NCBI GenBank assembly: GCA_001873185.1
Contig: MNYQ01000165.1
Coordinates: forward strand, 1 to 34,418
Reading direction: 5' to 3'
Length of the DNA stretch: 34,418 nt
From: Ignavibacteria bacterium CG2_30_36_16
GTDB lineage: Bacteria; Bacteroidota; Ignavibacteria; Ignavibacteriales; Ignavibacteriaceae
Of the stretch, positions 1 to 8,339 are shown piece after piece; the stretch's first letter is position 1; every line of letters begins with the position of its first letter. The position numbers were made by a program, and so were the translations under genes. Below the pieces are notes generated by a model, which saw nothing but the letters and a program-made list of their open reading frames with translations, was not told the DNA's origin and searched no databases.

Positions 1-1817
1 TTCGCACAGTTTGGGAAAACTCTGCCGATGGGATGAGGCTTACAAATTCAGACGGTATAATATTGATGGTAAACAAAGCCTTCTGCAAACTTGTTGACAT
101 GCAAAAATCTGAACTTGAAGGGAAAGCGTTTGAAGTTGTTTATAGAATTGATACAAGAGAACATATTTCACAAAGTCACAAAAAAAGTTTTTCTCTCAGA
201 GATTTTGAATCGTATTTTGAACGGGAATTAATACTTTGGAACGGTAAAAAATATTGGTTCGAAGTTACTAATTCCTTTATTGAAATTGAAAAACAGCCGG
301 CAATGCTGTTGAGTATATTTAGAGACGTTACTCAGAGAAAATTAGATGAGTTTGAATTGAGAAAACTTTCGGAGGCTGTTGAACAAAGCCCGGCATCAAT
401 AGTTATTACGAATATTGATGGCAGTATACAGTATGTTAATAAATCTTTTTCGGAAATTACCGGTTATCGATTGGATGAAGTTGCCGGTAAAAATGCGAAA
501 ATTTTATCATCCGGTAATACGACAAAAGAAGAGTATCAAAATCTTTGGGAAACCATTTTAGCCGGTAAAGAATGGCGGGGTGAATTTTTAAATAAAAAGA
601 AAAATGGCGAACTGTTCTGGGAAGATGCGATAATAAAAGCGATAAAGGATAAAGACGGAGAGATAATAAATTTTCTCGCTGTGAAAGAAGATATCACTTT
701 AAAGAAAAAAGCTGAACAGAAAATTCAGTTATTAGCTCATTCACTCGAAAGTATAAGCGAGTGTGTTTCTATCACTGACACAGAAAATCATTTGCTTTTT
801 GTTAATGAAGCATTCATTAAAACTTATGGTTACACAAAAGAAGAATTATTCGGACAGAACATAAGTATCGTTAGCCCTGCCGAAGGCTTGCGAGTCAATA
901 ATAAACAAATTTGTTCCAGCACATTGGCGGGGGGGTGGAGAGGCGAAGTACTAAATAGGAGGAAAGATGGCGCTATATTTCCAATTTCCTTATCTACTTC
1001 GGTTGTGAAGGACAATGATGGTAATCCAATAGCGCTTATTGGAGTTGCATCCGATATAACCGATATGAAAAAATCGAGAGAAGAATTAATTTCTGCAAAA
1101 GATAAAGCTGAAAATGCTAATAAGCTAAAAACAGAATTCCTTGCTCAAATGTCGCACGAAATTAGAAGTCCGATGAATGTAGTTTTAAGTTTTTCAAGTT
1201 TAATTAAAGATGAGTTAGCTGAAGTTCTCACACCCGAACTCGTTGACTGCTTTAAGGCGATTGATAATTCCGGCAGGAGACTCATACGAACCGTGGACTT
1301 GATCTTAAATATGTCTGAAGCACAAATGGGCACATACGAACCTACGTGGTCGAATGTGGATTTAATAGCTGATGTAATTGAAAATATACAACTCGAGTAT
1401 ATTAGCCTCGCAAAACGAAAAGGGTTAGAATTTAATTACAAAACAGAAGTTGAAGAAGCTGTCGTTTTGGGGGATCATAACAGTCTCAATCAAATTTTTG
1501 TGAACCTTGTTGATAACGCCATTAAATATACTAATGAAGGGAAAGTTGAAATAATTGTTGACCGTGACAACGATGACAATTTGCGTGTAACTGTAGCTGA
1601 TACGGGTATTGGTATTTCCGAAGAGTTCAAGAAAAATTTATTTGAACCATTTATGCAGGAAGAGAGAGGTTATTCGAGAAGATTTGAAGGAAATGGACTG
1701 GGTTTGGCGCTGGTTAAAAAATATTGCGATATGAATAAGGCAGAAATCAGAATCGAATCTGAGAAAGGGAAAGGAAGCAGCTTTATAGTTACGTTTAATT
1801 CGGAAGTGAAAAACTGA
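1..1817 (+). CDS. Multi-PAS sensor histidine kinase (5' end outside window)
   Basis: Membrane-less portion of a sensor kinase that would autophosphorylate a histidine and pass the phosphate to a response regulator not encoded here. Numbering from the ATG at 33: three PAS folds at about 1-105, 112-230 and 235-350, each followed by a PAC-like segment; HisKA with SHEIRSP and phospho-acceptor His375; then HATPase_c with the N box (NQIFVNLVDNAIKY, near 485), DTGIGI near 523 and GNGLGLAL near 553. The ATG at 33 is not the real start: codons 3-32 stay open and read RTVWENSADG, which is the expected beginning of the first PAS fold, so the gene continues upstream of the window. No receiver domain follows the kinase core. 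The signal sensed cannot be told from the sequence. The gene ends in TGA at 1815-1817, 171 bases before the next gene. Confidence 0.93.
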   Translation, partial: RTVWENSADGMRLTNSDGIILMVNKAFCKLVDMQKSELEGKAFEVVYRIDTREHISQSHKKSFSLRDFESYFERELILWNGKKYWFEVTNSFIEIEKQPAMLLSIFRDVTQRKLDEFELRKLSEAVEQSPASIVITNIDGSIQYVNKSFSEITGYRLDEVAGKNAKILSSGNTTKEEYQNLWETILAGKEWRGEFLNKKKNGELFWEDAIIKAIKDKDGEIINFLAVKEDITLKKKAEQKIQLLAHSLESISECVSITDTENHLLFVNEAFIKTYGYTKEELFGQNISIVSPAEGLRVNNKQICSSTLAGGWRGEVLNRRKDGAIFPISLSTSVVKDNDGNPIALIGVASDITDMKKSREELISAKDKAENANKLKTEFLAQMSHEIRSPMNVVLSFSSLIKDELAEVLTPELVDCFKAIDNSGRRLIRTVDLILNMSEAQMGTYEPTWSNVDLIADVIENIQLEYISLAKRKGLEFNYKTEVEEAVVLGDHNSLNQIFVNLVDNAIKYTNEGKVEIIVDRDNDDNLRVTVADTGIGISEEFKKNLFEPFMQEERGYSRRFEGNGLGLALVKKYCDMNKAEIRIESEKGKGSSFIVTFNSEVKN

Positions 1818-1988
1818 GAATTAACAAAGTAGTGCAAATATACCGTGATGATTTATATTTTTTTTCTAAAATGGATCAAGCCCTTTGGGATTTTTTGATT
1901 GACTCTCGTCCAAACTAATCTAGTTGGATGTCTTTTACTTTTTACTTTCAACTTGTGTTTTACAGTTTTATAAATTTTAATTAAACAG

Positions 1989-3173
1989 ATGAAGATGTTC
2001 GAATATCAAAACACAAATCGTTTCTTTGCGATGGTTACCGGCAAAATGGAGGCGCTTTGCGAAGAAGAAATTAAAGAACTCGGCGGAACAAATTGTGAAC
2101 AAACTTACCGCGGTGTTTATTTTAATGCCGATAGAGAAACGCTATACCGTATCAATTACAAATCGAGATTATTAACACGGGTGCTTTCTCCCCTTGCAAG
2201 TTTTAAGTGCCATAATTCACAGGATCTGATGTCAATGGCTTCTCAGATAAAATGGGATTCCATGCTTTCGATAAATCAAACATTTGCAATTACAGCATCT
2301 TGCGCGAATAGTAAAGGCTTTACGAATTCACTCTATGCCGCTCAATGTTTAAAGGATGGCATTGCCGATTATTTTAGAGATAAGTTCGGCATTCGCCCGG
2401 ATGTAAAAAAGGACAACCCGGATGTTCGTTTTAATATTCACATTGACGGCGTTGAAGCTGTAATTAGTCTTGACACTTCGGGAGAATCGCTTCATAAAAG
2501 AGGTTATAGATTGTTAAGCGGTGAAGCGCCGATGCAGGAAACTCTTGCAGCGGCACTAATCAAGATAAGCGGTTGGAACGGTGAACGCACATTGTGGGAT
2601 CCGATGTGCGGATCGGGAACAATTTTATGCGAGGCATTAATGCATTACTGCAGGATCCCGGCTCAATTCCTCAGAACAAATTTTGGTTTTATGCACCTGC
2701 CGGATTTTGAAAGCTCTACCTGGCTGAAAGTGAAAACCGAAACTGATGAACAGATTAGAGAACTACCGCAGGGCATGATTAAAGGGAGCGATAAATCGGA
2801 GGAAGCTCTTTCGATATCTAAAAGTAATTTGAGCCGGCTGCCGAATAGTGAAAACATCGAATTAAAACTTACTCCGTTCCAGGAAGTCAACGAATTTGAA
2901 AATGGTATGATGATAACTAACCCGCCTTATGGAATTAGACTAAGTAATGCGCCTGATGTTAAGATTTTATTTAAAGAACTTGGTGATTTTTTAAAACAAA
3001 AATGCAGTGGAACTTCGGCTTTTATTTATGTAGGCGATACGGAATTGAAGAAATATATCGGACTTAAACCGACAAAAAAATATCCGCTTAATAATGCTAA
3101 ATTAGAAGGGCAGCTTTTGAAAATAGACATTTATCCCGGAAGTAAAAAAAAGAAATACCAAACTGAAAGTTAA
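1989..3173 (+). CDS. THUMP-domain class I SAM-dependent RNA methyltransferase (RlmL/YpsC-type)
   Basis: Protein of 394 aa of the COG0116 family, whose characterised members methylate the N2 of guanine in 23S rRNA (RlmL, G2445) or tRNA. The N-terminal half (about 45-160) fits a ferredoxin-like plus THUMP RNA-binding region. The C-terminal half has the Rossmann methyltransferase core with SAM motif DPMCGSGT (about 203-210) and the catalytic NPPYG tetrapeptide region (about 311-315), the signature of N-methylation of a base amine. The C-terminus is lysine-rich. The length fits the single-domain RlmL/YpsC branch, not the E. coli RlmKL fusion. The start at 1989 has a second in-frame ATG two codons later; no strong ribosome binding site separates them. 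It converges on the anti-sigma gene with only 18 bases between. The exact target nucleotide is inferred from family membership only. Confidence 0.9.
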   Translation: MKMFEYQNTNRFFAMVTGKMEALCEEEIKELGGTNCEQTYRGVYFNADRETLYRINYKSRLLTRVLSPLASFKCHNSQDLMSMASQIKWDSMLSINQTFAITASCANSKGFTNSLYAAQCLKDGIADYFRDKFGIRPDVKKDNPDVRFNIHIDGVEAVISLDTSGESLHKRGYRLLSGEAPMQETLAAALIKISGWNGERTLWDPMCGSGTILCEALMHYCRIPAQFLRTNFGFMHLPDFESSTWLKVKTETDEQIRELPQGMIKGSDKSEEALSISKSNLSRLPNSENIELKLTPFQEVNEFENGMMITNPPYGIRLSNAPDVKILFKELGDFLKQKCSGTSAFIYVGDTELKKYIGLKPTKKYPLNNAKLEGQLLKIDIYPGSKKKKYQTES

Positions 3174-3191
3174 AATCAGCTTCAAGTTAAA

Positions 3192-3698
3192 TTAATTCGA
3201 TCGTGTGCTTTTGAGAAAATCGAAATAAAAATATCCACTTACAATAACTCCGAACGAAATTATTGTGCCCACAATAGAAACGCTGCTCGAAGAAAATTTT
3301 GAAACAAATGTTTGAGCAATTTTTTCAAAAATATCTGCTACTTGCAAACCAGGCTGGAAAGATGAATTCGGACCTGCTGCCGATATAATTTGTGCAAGAA
3401 TATAGACGATTATTAATAAACTTATAACTACGAAAATGGATGCTACTGAAGCGATAAAAATACTATCTCTTCTGCGGGACTTGAATTTTTTATGCAAGCT
3501 GAGCATAAGTTTGGAGGTAAAATCAACAGCAGGAGAATCTTCTTTTATGTTTTTAAAACTAACAGAAGCCGCCTGTAAAGCTCTCAACTGGGTTTGAACA
3601 TCGCGTGAGTTGTTTAACTCATCTTTAAATTCTTTTAATTCTTCGGAATTTAATTCGCCGTCAATAAAACGGTTTAATATTTCATCTGTAACTTTCAT
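3192..3698 (-). CDS. Putative zinc-free membrane anti-sigma factor
   Basis: Protein of 168 aa encoded directly downstream of an ECF sigma factor, with which it overlaps by four bases (ATGA), so translation is probably coupled. The first 50 residues (DEILNRFIDGELNSEELKEF) have the helical layout of an anti-sigma N-terminal domain, but there is no HxxxCxxC zinc motif and no cysteine at all. A basic stretch KKFKSRRR near 71-78 precedes a strong transmembrane helix (about 80-105), and a second hydrophobic helix lies at about 142-162. Function is inferred from position and architecture: it would hold the sigma factor at the inner membrane until a signal releases it. The GAGGAAC sequence just before the ATG is a suitable ribosome binding site. 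No family name could be assigned from sequence alone. Confidence 0.75.
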   Translation of the reverse strand: MKVTDEILNRFIDGELNSEELKEFKDELNNSRDVQTQLRALQAASVSFKNIKEDSPAVDFTSKLMLSLHKKFKSRRRDSIFIASVASIFVVISLLIIVYILAQIISAAGPNSSFQPGLQVADIFEKIAQTFVSKFSSSSVSIVGTIISFGVIVSGYFYFDFLKSTRSN

Positions 3699-4261
3699 CT
3701 TAGTTCCTCAACAAGATTGTTCTGCACTATCATATCTCTTAAGATATTACGCGAACGATATAATAAAACTTTAATATTAGTAACGTTTAAATTCATAACA
3801 TTGCTAATTTCTTCACAGCTCATTTCGTCAAGATAAAACATACTTACAACAGCAGCATTTTTTTCGGGCAGTCTATTAATTAATTCATTTACCATTTTTG
3901 CCGTATCTTCTTTTTCGTTTGAATGAATATCAAAACCACTCTTTAAAAATTCATAATCGTCGATTGACGACATCTCCATTTCTATTTTCCTTTTTTTAGT
4001 TGATAATCTGGTTAATGCAGTATTATAAACTATCCTATAAAACCATGTTGAAAATTTAGCTTCACCTTTAAAGTTTGAAAGCGCTTGAAATGCTTTTAAA
4101 AAGCTGTCCTGCAAAACTTCTTCAGCTTCCATATTGTTTTTTAACATTCTTTTTAGAAGTGAATAAGCTTTGTTTTTATAGCGGTCAACCAATATTGAAT
4201 AGTCTGATTGGTTTCCACGTTTGATTGATTCGATTATTTCAGAGTCGGTTAATTTTATCAT
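3695..4261 (-). CDS. ECF-family RNA polymerase sigma factor
   Basis: Sigma-70 family protein of the extracytoplasmic-function class, about 188 aa from the chosen start. Region 2 is visible as NNMEAEEVLQDSFLKAFQAL followed by FKGEAKFSTWFYRIVYNTAL, which provides core RNA polymerase and -10 recognition. Region 4 is LPEKNAAVVSMFYLDEMSCE with the helix-turn-helix EEISNVMNLNVTNIKVLLYRSR. Region 3 is missing, as expected of ECF factors. A longer reading frame begins at a TTG at 4279, but the ATG at 4261 (MIKLTDSEII) gives the standard N-terminus, so I prefer it; GAGG lies 12 bases upstream. The overlap with the anti-sigma gene makes a two-gene regulatory unit. The small membrane gene at 4466 is divergently transcribed and is a candidate target, but this is only positional inference. 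Confidence 0.92.
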   Translation of the reverse strand: MIKLTDSEIIESIKRGNQSDYSILVDRYKNKAYSLLKRMLKNNMEAEEVLQDSFLKAFQALSNFKGEAKFSTWFYRIVYNTALTRLSTKKRKIEMEMSSIDDYEFLKSGFDIHSNEKEDTAKMVNELINRLPEKNAAVVSMFYLDEMSCEEISNVMNLNVTNIKVLLYRSRNILRDMIVQNNLVEELR

Positions 4262-4465
4262 CCGTTTATTAGACCTCAACCATAAGTCAAAGGTTACAAC
4301 AATAACACTTCTTCTATCTGAAAATACTTTGCCGCAGTTTCAAAAGCAATTTTAAATTTAATTTATTGTAACCTGCGCATTAGTTATTTAGTCAGAAGCA
4401 GTAGAGAACAAATTTTTATCCGGATTAAAATTATGTTGTTAAAATTTTAAAGAAAGGAATAAGTA

Positions 4466-4819
4466 ATGAATCCAGGAATTATAGCTGTTTTTATCCCTAT
4501 AGTCATAACATTGGTTACCGGATTAATTTTCGTAACATTTTTCTACTTCCGTTCCAGAGAAAAACAAATGCTGATAGAAAAAGGAATGGATGCCCAGACA
4601 ATCAAATCTTTTTATGAAGAGAAAAAAGATAAATATTTAATGTTCAAAATCGGAATCGTTTCCATCGCTTTCGGGCTTGGTCTCGGGCTTGGTCTGATGC
4701 TCGAAGATTATACTTCAAAAGAATATTGGGTGCCGTTTTTAATCTTTTTATTCACTGGAATAGGATTTGTTGTAGGCAATATAGTAGTTAGAAAACTTGA
4801 AGATAAAAATATAGAGTGA
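4466..4819 (+). CDS. Small three-helix membrane protein (DUF6249-like)
   Basis: Protein of 117 aa with a membrane helix at about 5-28, a cytoplasmic-looking charged segment (SREKQMLIEKGMDAQTIKSF), a glycine-rich helix at about 60-80 (FGLGLGLGLM) and a third helix at about 88-108. The pattern FYFRSREKQMLIEKGMD resembles the DUF6249 family of small membrane proteins in Bacteroidota and relatives, which are often found next to ECF sigma genes. AAAGGAA sits about 8 bases before the ATG. It is divergent from the sigma/anti-sigma pair across a 200-base gap and ends just before a strong hairpin terminator. Biochemical function is unknown. Confidence 0.8.
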   Translation: MNPGIIAVFIPIVITLVTGLIFVTFFYFRSREKQMLIEKGMDAQTIKSFYEEKKDKYLMFKIGIVSIAFGLGLGLGLMLEDYTSKEYWVPFLIFLFTGIGFVVGNIVVRKLEDKNIE

Positions 4820-4830
4820 GGATTAAACTA

Positions 4831-4861
4831 AAAAAGGCTGCTCAAATAAGCAGCCTTTTTT
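4831..4861. terminator. Bidirectional rho-independent terminator
   Basis: A perfect 12-bp inverted repeat: AAAAAGGCTGCT at 4831-4842, a six-base loop CAAATA, and AGCAGCCTTTTT at 4849-4860. The GC core is 7 bp and each strand ends in a run of T, so it can stop transcription from the membrane-protein gene on the plus strand and from trxB on the minus strand, which converge here. Confidence 0.93.
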
Positions 4862-4871
4862 ATCAAGACTC

Positions 4872-5810
4872 CTACATTTCAAGCCATCTTTCAGCATCTA
4901 TAGCAGCCATGCACCCCGAACCAGCCGCTGTAATAGCCTGCCTGTAAACTTTATCCGTAACATCCCCGGCTGCAAAAACGCCATCAATATTTGTATGTGT
5001 TGTGCCCGGTTTAACTTTTAAATAACCGGTCTCATCCATATCAAGTATGTTTTTGAAAATGTCTGTATTGGGTTTATGCCCTATTGCCATAAACAAACCG
5101 TCGGCTTGCAGTTCCTGAATTGAGTGATCTTTAGTGTCCTCAAGAATAACTCCTGTCATTGTTTTGCGCCCGTTTTCTTCTTTACCGAGCACTTCTTTAA
5201 TTATCTTACTTGTTACTAATTTAACTTTTGGATTTTTAAGAACGCGATCAAACATAATTTTCGATGCTCTGAATTCATCCCGCCGGTGAATAACAATAAC
5301 CTCGGAAGCAAATTTTGTAAGGAAGTTCGCTTCTTCCATAGCTGTATCGCCCCCGCCAACAACAATTACTTTTTGGTTTTTGAAGAAAAACCCGTCGCAG
5401 GTTGCACAAGCTGAAACGCCATAGCCCATGTATTTACTTTCGCTTTCGATCCCGAGCAGTTTTGCCGAAGCGCCTGTTGAAATTATAACAGCATCTGCAG
5501 TGTAAACTTCGTCGTAAGATTTAATTGTAAAGGGACGTTTAGAAAAATCCACCTCTGTCACTTCCTTGTAAATTGATTTTGCGCCGAAACGCTCAGCCTG
5601 CTTACGCATAACATCCATCAATGCAGGTCCTTGAATACCGTTTTCAAAACCCGGAAAGTTTTCTACTTCGGTAGTGATAGTAAGTTGTCCGCCGGGCTGC
5701 ATCCCCTCAAAAATAACCGGATTTAAATTTGCGCGTCCTGTGTAAAGTGCTGCAGTAAATCCGGCTGGTCCGGAACCAATTATTATAACTTTATGATGAT
5801 TATCTGACAT
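4872..5810 (-). CDS. trxB: Thioredoxin-disulfide reductase
   Basis: FAD- and NADPH-dependent reductase of 312 aa that reduces oxidised thioredoxin in the cytoplasm. The N-terminal FAD-binding motif is GSGPAGFTAALYTGRA (12-27). The redox-active pair is in SACATCDG, Cys135 and Cys138. The NADPH-binding motif is GGGDTAMEEA, followed by HRRDEFRAS, which contacts the NADPH phosphate. The C-terminal FAD-binding GVFAAGDV with the following Q-A-I-T-A-A segment is intact. The length matches the low-molecular-weight TrxR class. GGAG lies 7 bases before the ATG. The gene stands alone and ends in the shared bidirectional terminator; no thioredoxin gene is adjacent. Confidence 0.97.
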   Translation of the reverse strand: MSDNHHKVIIIGSGPAGFTAALYTGRANLNPVIFEGMQPGGQLTITTEVENFPGFENGIQGPALMDVMRKQAERFGAKSIYKEVTEVDFSKRPFTIKSYDEVYTADAVIISTGASAKLLGIESESKYMGYGVSACATCDGFFFKNQKVIVVGGGDTAMEEANFLTKFASEVIVIHRRDEFRASKIMFDRVLKNPKVKLVTSKIIKEVLGKEENGRKTMTGVILEDTKDHSIQELQADGLFMAIGHKPNTDIFKNILDMDETGYLKVKPGTTHTNIDGVFAAGDVTDKVYRQAITAAGSGCMAAIDAERWLEM

Positions 5811-5900
5811 TATTTCTCCGTAGTAATATTTTAAATTGTTTTTTTCAAAGTTAATAAATGTACAACATTAAGATTCATTAAGTTTAGGTTAGATTCATTT

Positions 5901-6830
5901 TTATTTTAAAACGAAATTAGCGTTTCGCAATAATCCTTTAAGCTTAGCTCTTAAAATCGGACTATCTTTAAACCGCCGTTTAAATTCTACTCTGCTCATA
6001 TTTTTTATTTCTTCCAGAGATAATTCACCATTACCAACATTAATAAATTCGTTAACATTTGTAAGTTTTGAAAACTTTTTATTCCACGGACAAACATCCT
6101 GACAGATATCACAGCCAAATATCCAGTTGTCGAATTTATCTTTAAACTTTTCAGGTATATCTCCCTTGTTTTCAATTGTTAAATAAGAAATACATTTATT
6201 TGCATCAACAACATAGTCGCTTACTATTGCGGATGTAGGACATTCATCAATGCAGGCAGTGCAAGAACCGCAATGATCAACCTCAGCGGCTGAATAATTA
6301 AACTCTGTATTACAAATAATATTAGCAATAAAAAACCAGCTTCCGTAATTGCGGTTAATTACGTTAGAGTGTTTCCCGAGCCATCCAAGTCCGGAATTAA
6401 CAGCCCAGGCTTTATCCATTAAAGGTCCGGTATCAACATAACTTATAGCTTCGAAAGCTGGATTTATTTTTTTTAATAGTTTAATTAATTCATCTAATTT
6501 TTTCCAAATGATAAGATGATAATCCTTTCCCCAGGCATAACGCGAAACTTTCCCTTTACTTTTTTCGCCGGAATATTCTTCGGAAGTGTAATAATTTAAG
6601 CCGAGTGAAATAACACTTTTTGCGGTTGATAAAATCTCCTTAACGTTTTTTCTCCGCTCGGTATTTCTTTCCATGTATTTCATCCCGGCTTGGTAACCTG
6701 AATCGAGCCATTTTTGAAGTTTTAAAGTTTCATTTGTTAACTCAATTGCAGGCGAAAAACCAACCAATTCGAAGCCAAGATCATTCGCAGTTTTAACTAC
6801 AACCATATTATCGAGCGATGAATGAGTCAC
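5901..6830 (-). CDS. queG: Epoxyqueuosine reductase QueG
   Basis: Final step of queuosine synthesis: reduces epoxyqueuosine in tRNA to queuosine, using cobalamin and two [4Fe-4S] clusters. The 309-aa protein shows the QueG core YVDTGPLMDKAWAVNSGLGW with conserved Asp133 and the GKHSN motif, then the ferredoxin-like module with Cys187, Cys190, Cys193 and Cys197, and a second set Cys213, Cys240, Cys243 and Cys247 (CDICQDVCPWN). It begins at a GTG that overlaps the stop of the Rieske gene by four bases; an in-frame ATG nine codons in is an alternative start. It is the last gene of a three-gene operon with the Rieske and MBL genes. The C-terminal HEAT-like domain found in some longer QueG proteins is absent. 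Confidence 0.95.
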   Translation of the reverse strand: MTHSSLDNMVVVKTANDLGFELVGFSPAIELTNETLKLQKWLDSGYQAGMKYMERNTERRKNVKEILSTAKSVISLGLNYYTSEEYSGEKSKGKVSRYAWGKDYHLIIWKKLDELIKLLKKINPAFEAISYVDTGPLMDKAWAVNSGLGWLGKHSNVINRNYGSWFFIANIICNTEFNYSAAEVDHCGSCTACIDECPTSAIVSDYVVDANKCISYLTIENKGDIPEKFKDKFDNWIFGCDICQDVCPWNKKFSKLTNVNEFINVGNGELSLEEIKNMSRVEFKRRFKDSPILRAKLKGLLRNANFVLK

Positions 6831-7168
6831 CAGTTCATTTCTTTTTTTAATATTTTTACATAAACATCCCCATCAGCAACTTTAACCTGGTATGATGCTA
6901 AACCCCTATTTCCCGAAGGCATTATGCCATCTTTTAGTTGAAACTTCCATCCATGAAGAGGGCAGATAACACATCCTTCTTCAATAAAACCTTCATATAT
7001 CAAGGCGCTATGCTGATGAGGACAAATATTACCGAGCGCATAAATTTCGCCGCCCACTTTGAATAGGGCAACTTCAATGTCATCTATCAAAAAACGTTTG
7101 CCTTCATTTTCTTTTAGAAGTTCATCGCGGCAAAGTTTTATGTGGTCATATAAGATTTCTTTATTCAA
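6827..7168 (-). CDS. Rieske [2Fe-2S] ferredoxin
   Basis: Soluble Rieske protein of 113 aa with no signal peptide or membrane helix. Ligands are Cys49 and His51 in CPHQH and Cys69 and His72 in CPLHGWKF, separated by 17 residues, with the usual proline after each cysteine. It resembles the small NirD-like or ring-hydroxylase-type Rieske ferredoxins that deliver single electrons to oxygenases or reductases. It overlaps the MBL gene upstream by eight bases and queG downstream by four, so the three products are probably made together. A role as electron donor to QueG or to the MBL partner is possible but inferred only from the overlaps. No dedicated oxygenase or reductase is visible in the window. 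Confidence 0.9.
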   Translation of the reverse strand: MNKEILYDHIKLCRDELLKENEGKRFLIDDIEVALFKVGGEIYALGNICPHQHSALIYEGFIEEGCVICPLHGWKFQLKDGIMPSGNRGLASYQVKVADGDVYVKILKKEMNW

Positions 7169-8009
7169 AATTTCTAAACAATTTATCTGTGGCTATTCCT
7201 TTATCAGTAAATTTAACGGTTGCATAAGCATTTACAGGATCGTGTTCAAAAAACAACTTCCAGTTTTCTTCCGCGGCTTTTTGAAGAATTTCTTTCTTCT
7301 CTTTGAGCGTCACAAGAGGCTGCAAATCATAACCCATTATATACGGAAGTCGGATATGTGCGGCAAATGGGAACAAATCACCACAAAAAAGTAAAGTGTC
7401 TGAAGCATCGTTTATTTTTATAATTTGCTGGCTAAAAGTATGACCGTTAATTATTTTAAAACTTATCTCATCATCAAAATTATCTTCGCCGTCTAAAAAA
7501 TTGATAACTCCATTTTCTAACAGCGGTTCGAAATTTTCTTTTAGATAACTACCTTTGTCCCGATCGGATGGATTCATAGCCCAATCAAAATTTTTCTTTT
7601 GAACGTGATAAGTCGCATTTGAAAATGAGGGAATAAGTTTGCCGTTTTCAATTTTTGTTGAACCGCCTGTATGGTCAAAATGAAGATGGGTAAGGATTAC
7701 GTCTGTAATATCGCCCGATGAAAAACCAAAATTTTTCAACGCCAGTTCAACTGCTGCAGGCTGCTGTTCAATTTTATAAATAGTTGTAGATTTTTGATCC
7801 CACTTCTCCCCCATACCGGTATCGATTAAAATTTTTTTATTGTCCGAAACAAGCAAAAGATTACGAGCAGCGAGTTTTGTCCGGTTAACTTCATCTGCCG
7901 GGTTTGTTTTTTCCCACAACGGTTTGGGAATAATCCCGAACATTGCTCCGCCGTCAAGATAAAAATAGCCCGTCTCGATAATGTAGAGTTTATATTTTCC
8001 GATGTACAT
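7161..8009 (-). CDS. MBL-fold metallo-hydrolase
   Basis: Protein of 282 aa with the metallo-beta-lactamase fold. The metal site LTHLHFDHTGG gives His108, His110, Asp112 and His113; NGHTFSQQ supplies the next histidine, FCGDLFPFAAH the bridging aspartate, and FEHDP the last histidine. The arrangement fits the lactonase or glyoxalase-II-like branch, which hydrolyses ester, lactone or thioester bonds. No signal peptide is present, so it acts in the cytoplasm. It is the first gene of the operon with the Rieske protein and queG. A substrate cannot be assigned. No good ribosome binding site precedes the ATG. Confidence 0.9.
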   Translation of the reverse strand: MYIGKYKLYIIETGYFYLDGGAMFGIIPKPLWEKTNPADEVNRTKLAARNLLLVSDNKKILIDTGMGEKWDQKSTTIYKIEQQPAAVELALKNFGFSSGDITDVILTHLHFDHTGGSTKIENGKLIPSFSNATYHVQKKNFDWAMNPSDRDKGSYLKENFEPLLENGVINFLDGEDNFDDEISFKIINGHTFSQQIIKINDASDTLLFCGDLFPFAAHIRLPYIMGYDLQPLVTLKEKKEILQKAAEENWKLFFEHDPVNAYATVKFTDKGIATDKLFRNFE

Positions 8010-8216
8010 CTTTTCTAAAATCCTTACGCAATTAGTCTGTCTTAAGTTAACGAAGATAAAACTAATTTTAAAGAAGTACTTTAACTTTCATATTCTAGTA
8101 GTTAACTATCGCAGACTGGCAGAACATTAGTTTAAATGTCACCTTACGCAGAATATTGAATTGAATTGCCACAATCTTTAGAGTTTGTGTTAATCCGTTA
8201 GTTAACGGACAATAAA

Positions 8217-8236
8217 AATCCCGCTTACGCGGGATT
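8217..8236 (-). terminator. Hairpin, possible terminator
   Basis: AATCCCGC (8217-8224), loop TTAC, GCGGGATT (8229-8236): a perfect 8-bp stem. Read on the minus strand it is followed by a run of five T, so it could be a second stop for transcripts arriving from the kinase-like gene. It sits directly beside the 8194-8209 palindrome, and a similar CCCGC segment follows the same palindrome near 18160, so it may be part of a dispersed repeat. Confidence 0.55.
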
Positions 8237-8299
8237 CTAATTGTTCGTTTTCGGTTTATTTTCCTGTGGGCTAAGGATTTTCACACGGTCGCTAAAAGT

Positions 8300-8324
8300 A
8301 GAGGGCGCTTTAGAAGCGCCCTCT
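8300..8324 (-). terminator. Rho-independent terminator of the cytidylate-kinase-like gene
   Basis: AGAGGGCGCTT (8300-8310), loop TAG, AAGCGCCCTCT (8314-8324): a perfect 11-bp GC-rich stem 15 bases past the stop codon of the minus-strand gene ending at 8340. On that strand it is followed by ACTTTTAG. Confidence 0.8.
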
Positions 8325-8339
8325 GTTTCTTAAACTCTT

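Larger units (their letters stand above)
8010..8339. other. 330-base intergenic region with two hairpins and repeat fragments
   Basis: Contains no credible gene. It holds the start side of the MBL operon, a TCACCTTACGCA motif (8139-8150) that recurs as an inverted pair near 23.7 kb, a TCCGTTAGTTAACGGA palindrome (8194-8209), and two GC hairpins described separately. Confidence 0.8.

Noticed and set aside
33-35. ATG at 33 as the start of the histidine kinase
   Set aside because: The upstream codons are open to the window edge and complete the first PAS fold.
1909-1928. Hairpin TCCAAACTA/TAGTTGGA after the histidine kinase gene
   Set aside because: One bulge, low GC and no immediate T-run; too weak to call as a terminator.
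5846-5853. TAACTTTG on the minus strand upstream of trxB, and TAAATTTG at 9596-9603 upstream of the first ferredoxin, resembling the Bacteroidota -7 element TAnnTTTG
   Set aside because: Both lie 36-39 bases before the start codon, which is suggestive, but neither has a convincing TTTG about 20 bases further up, and the promoter consensus of this lineage is uncertain.
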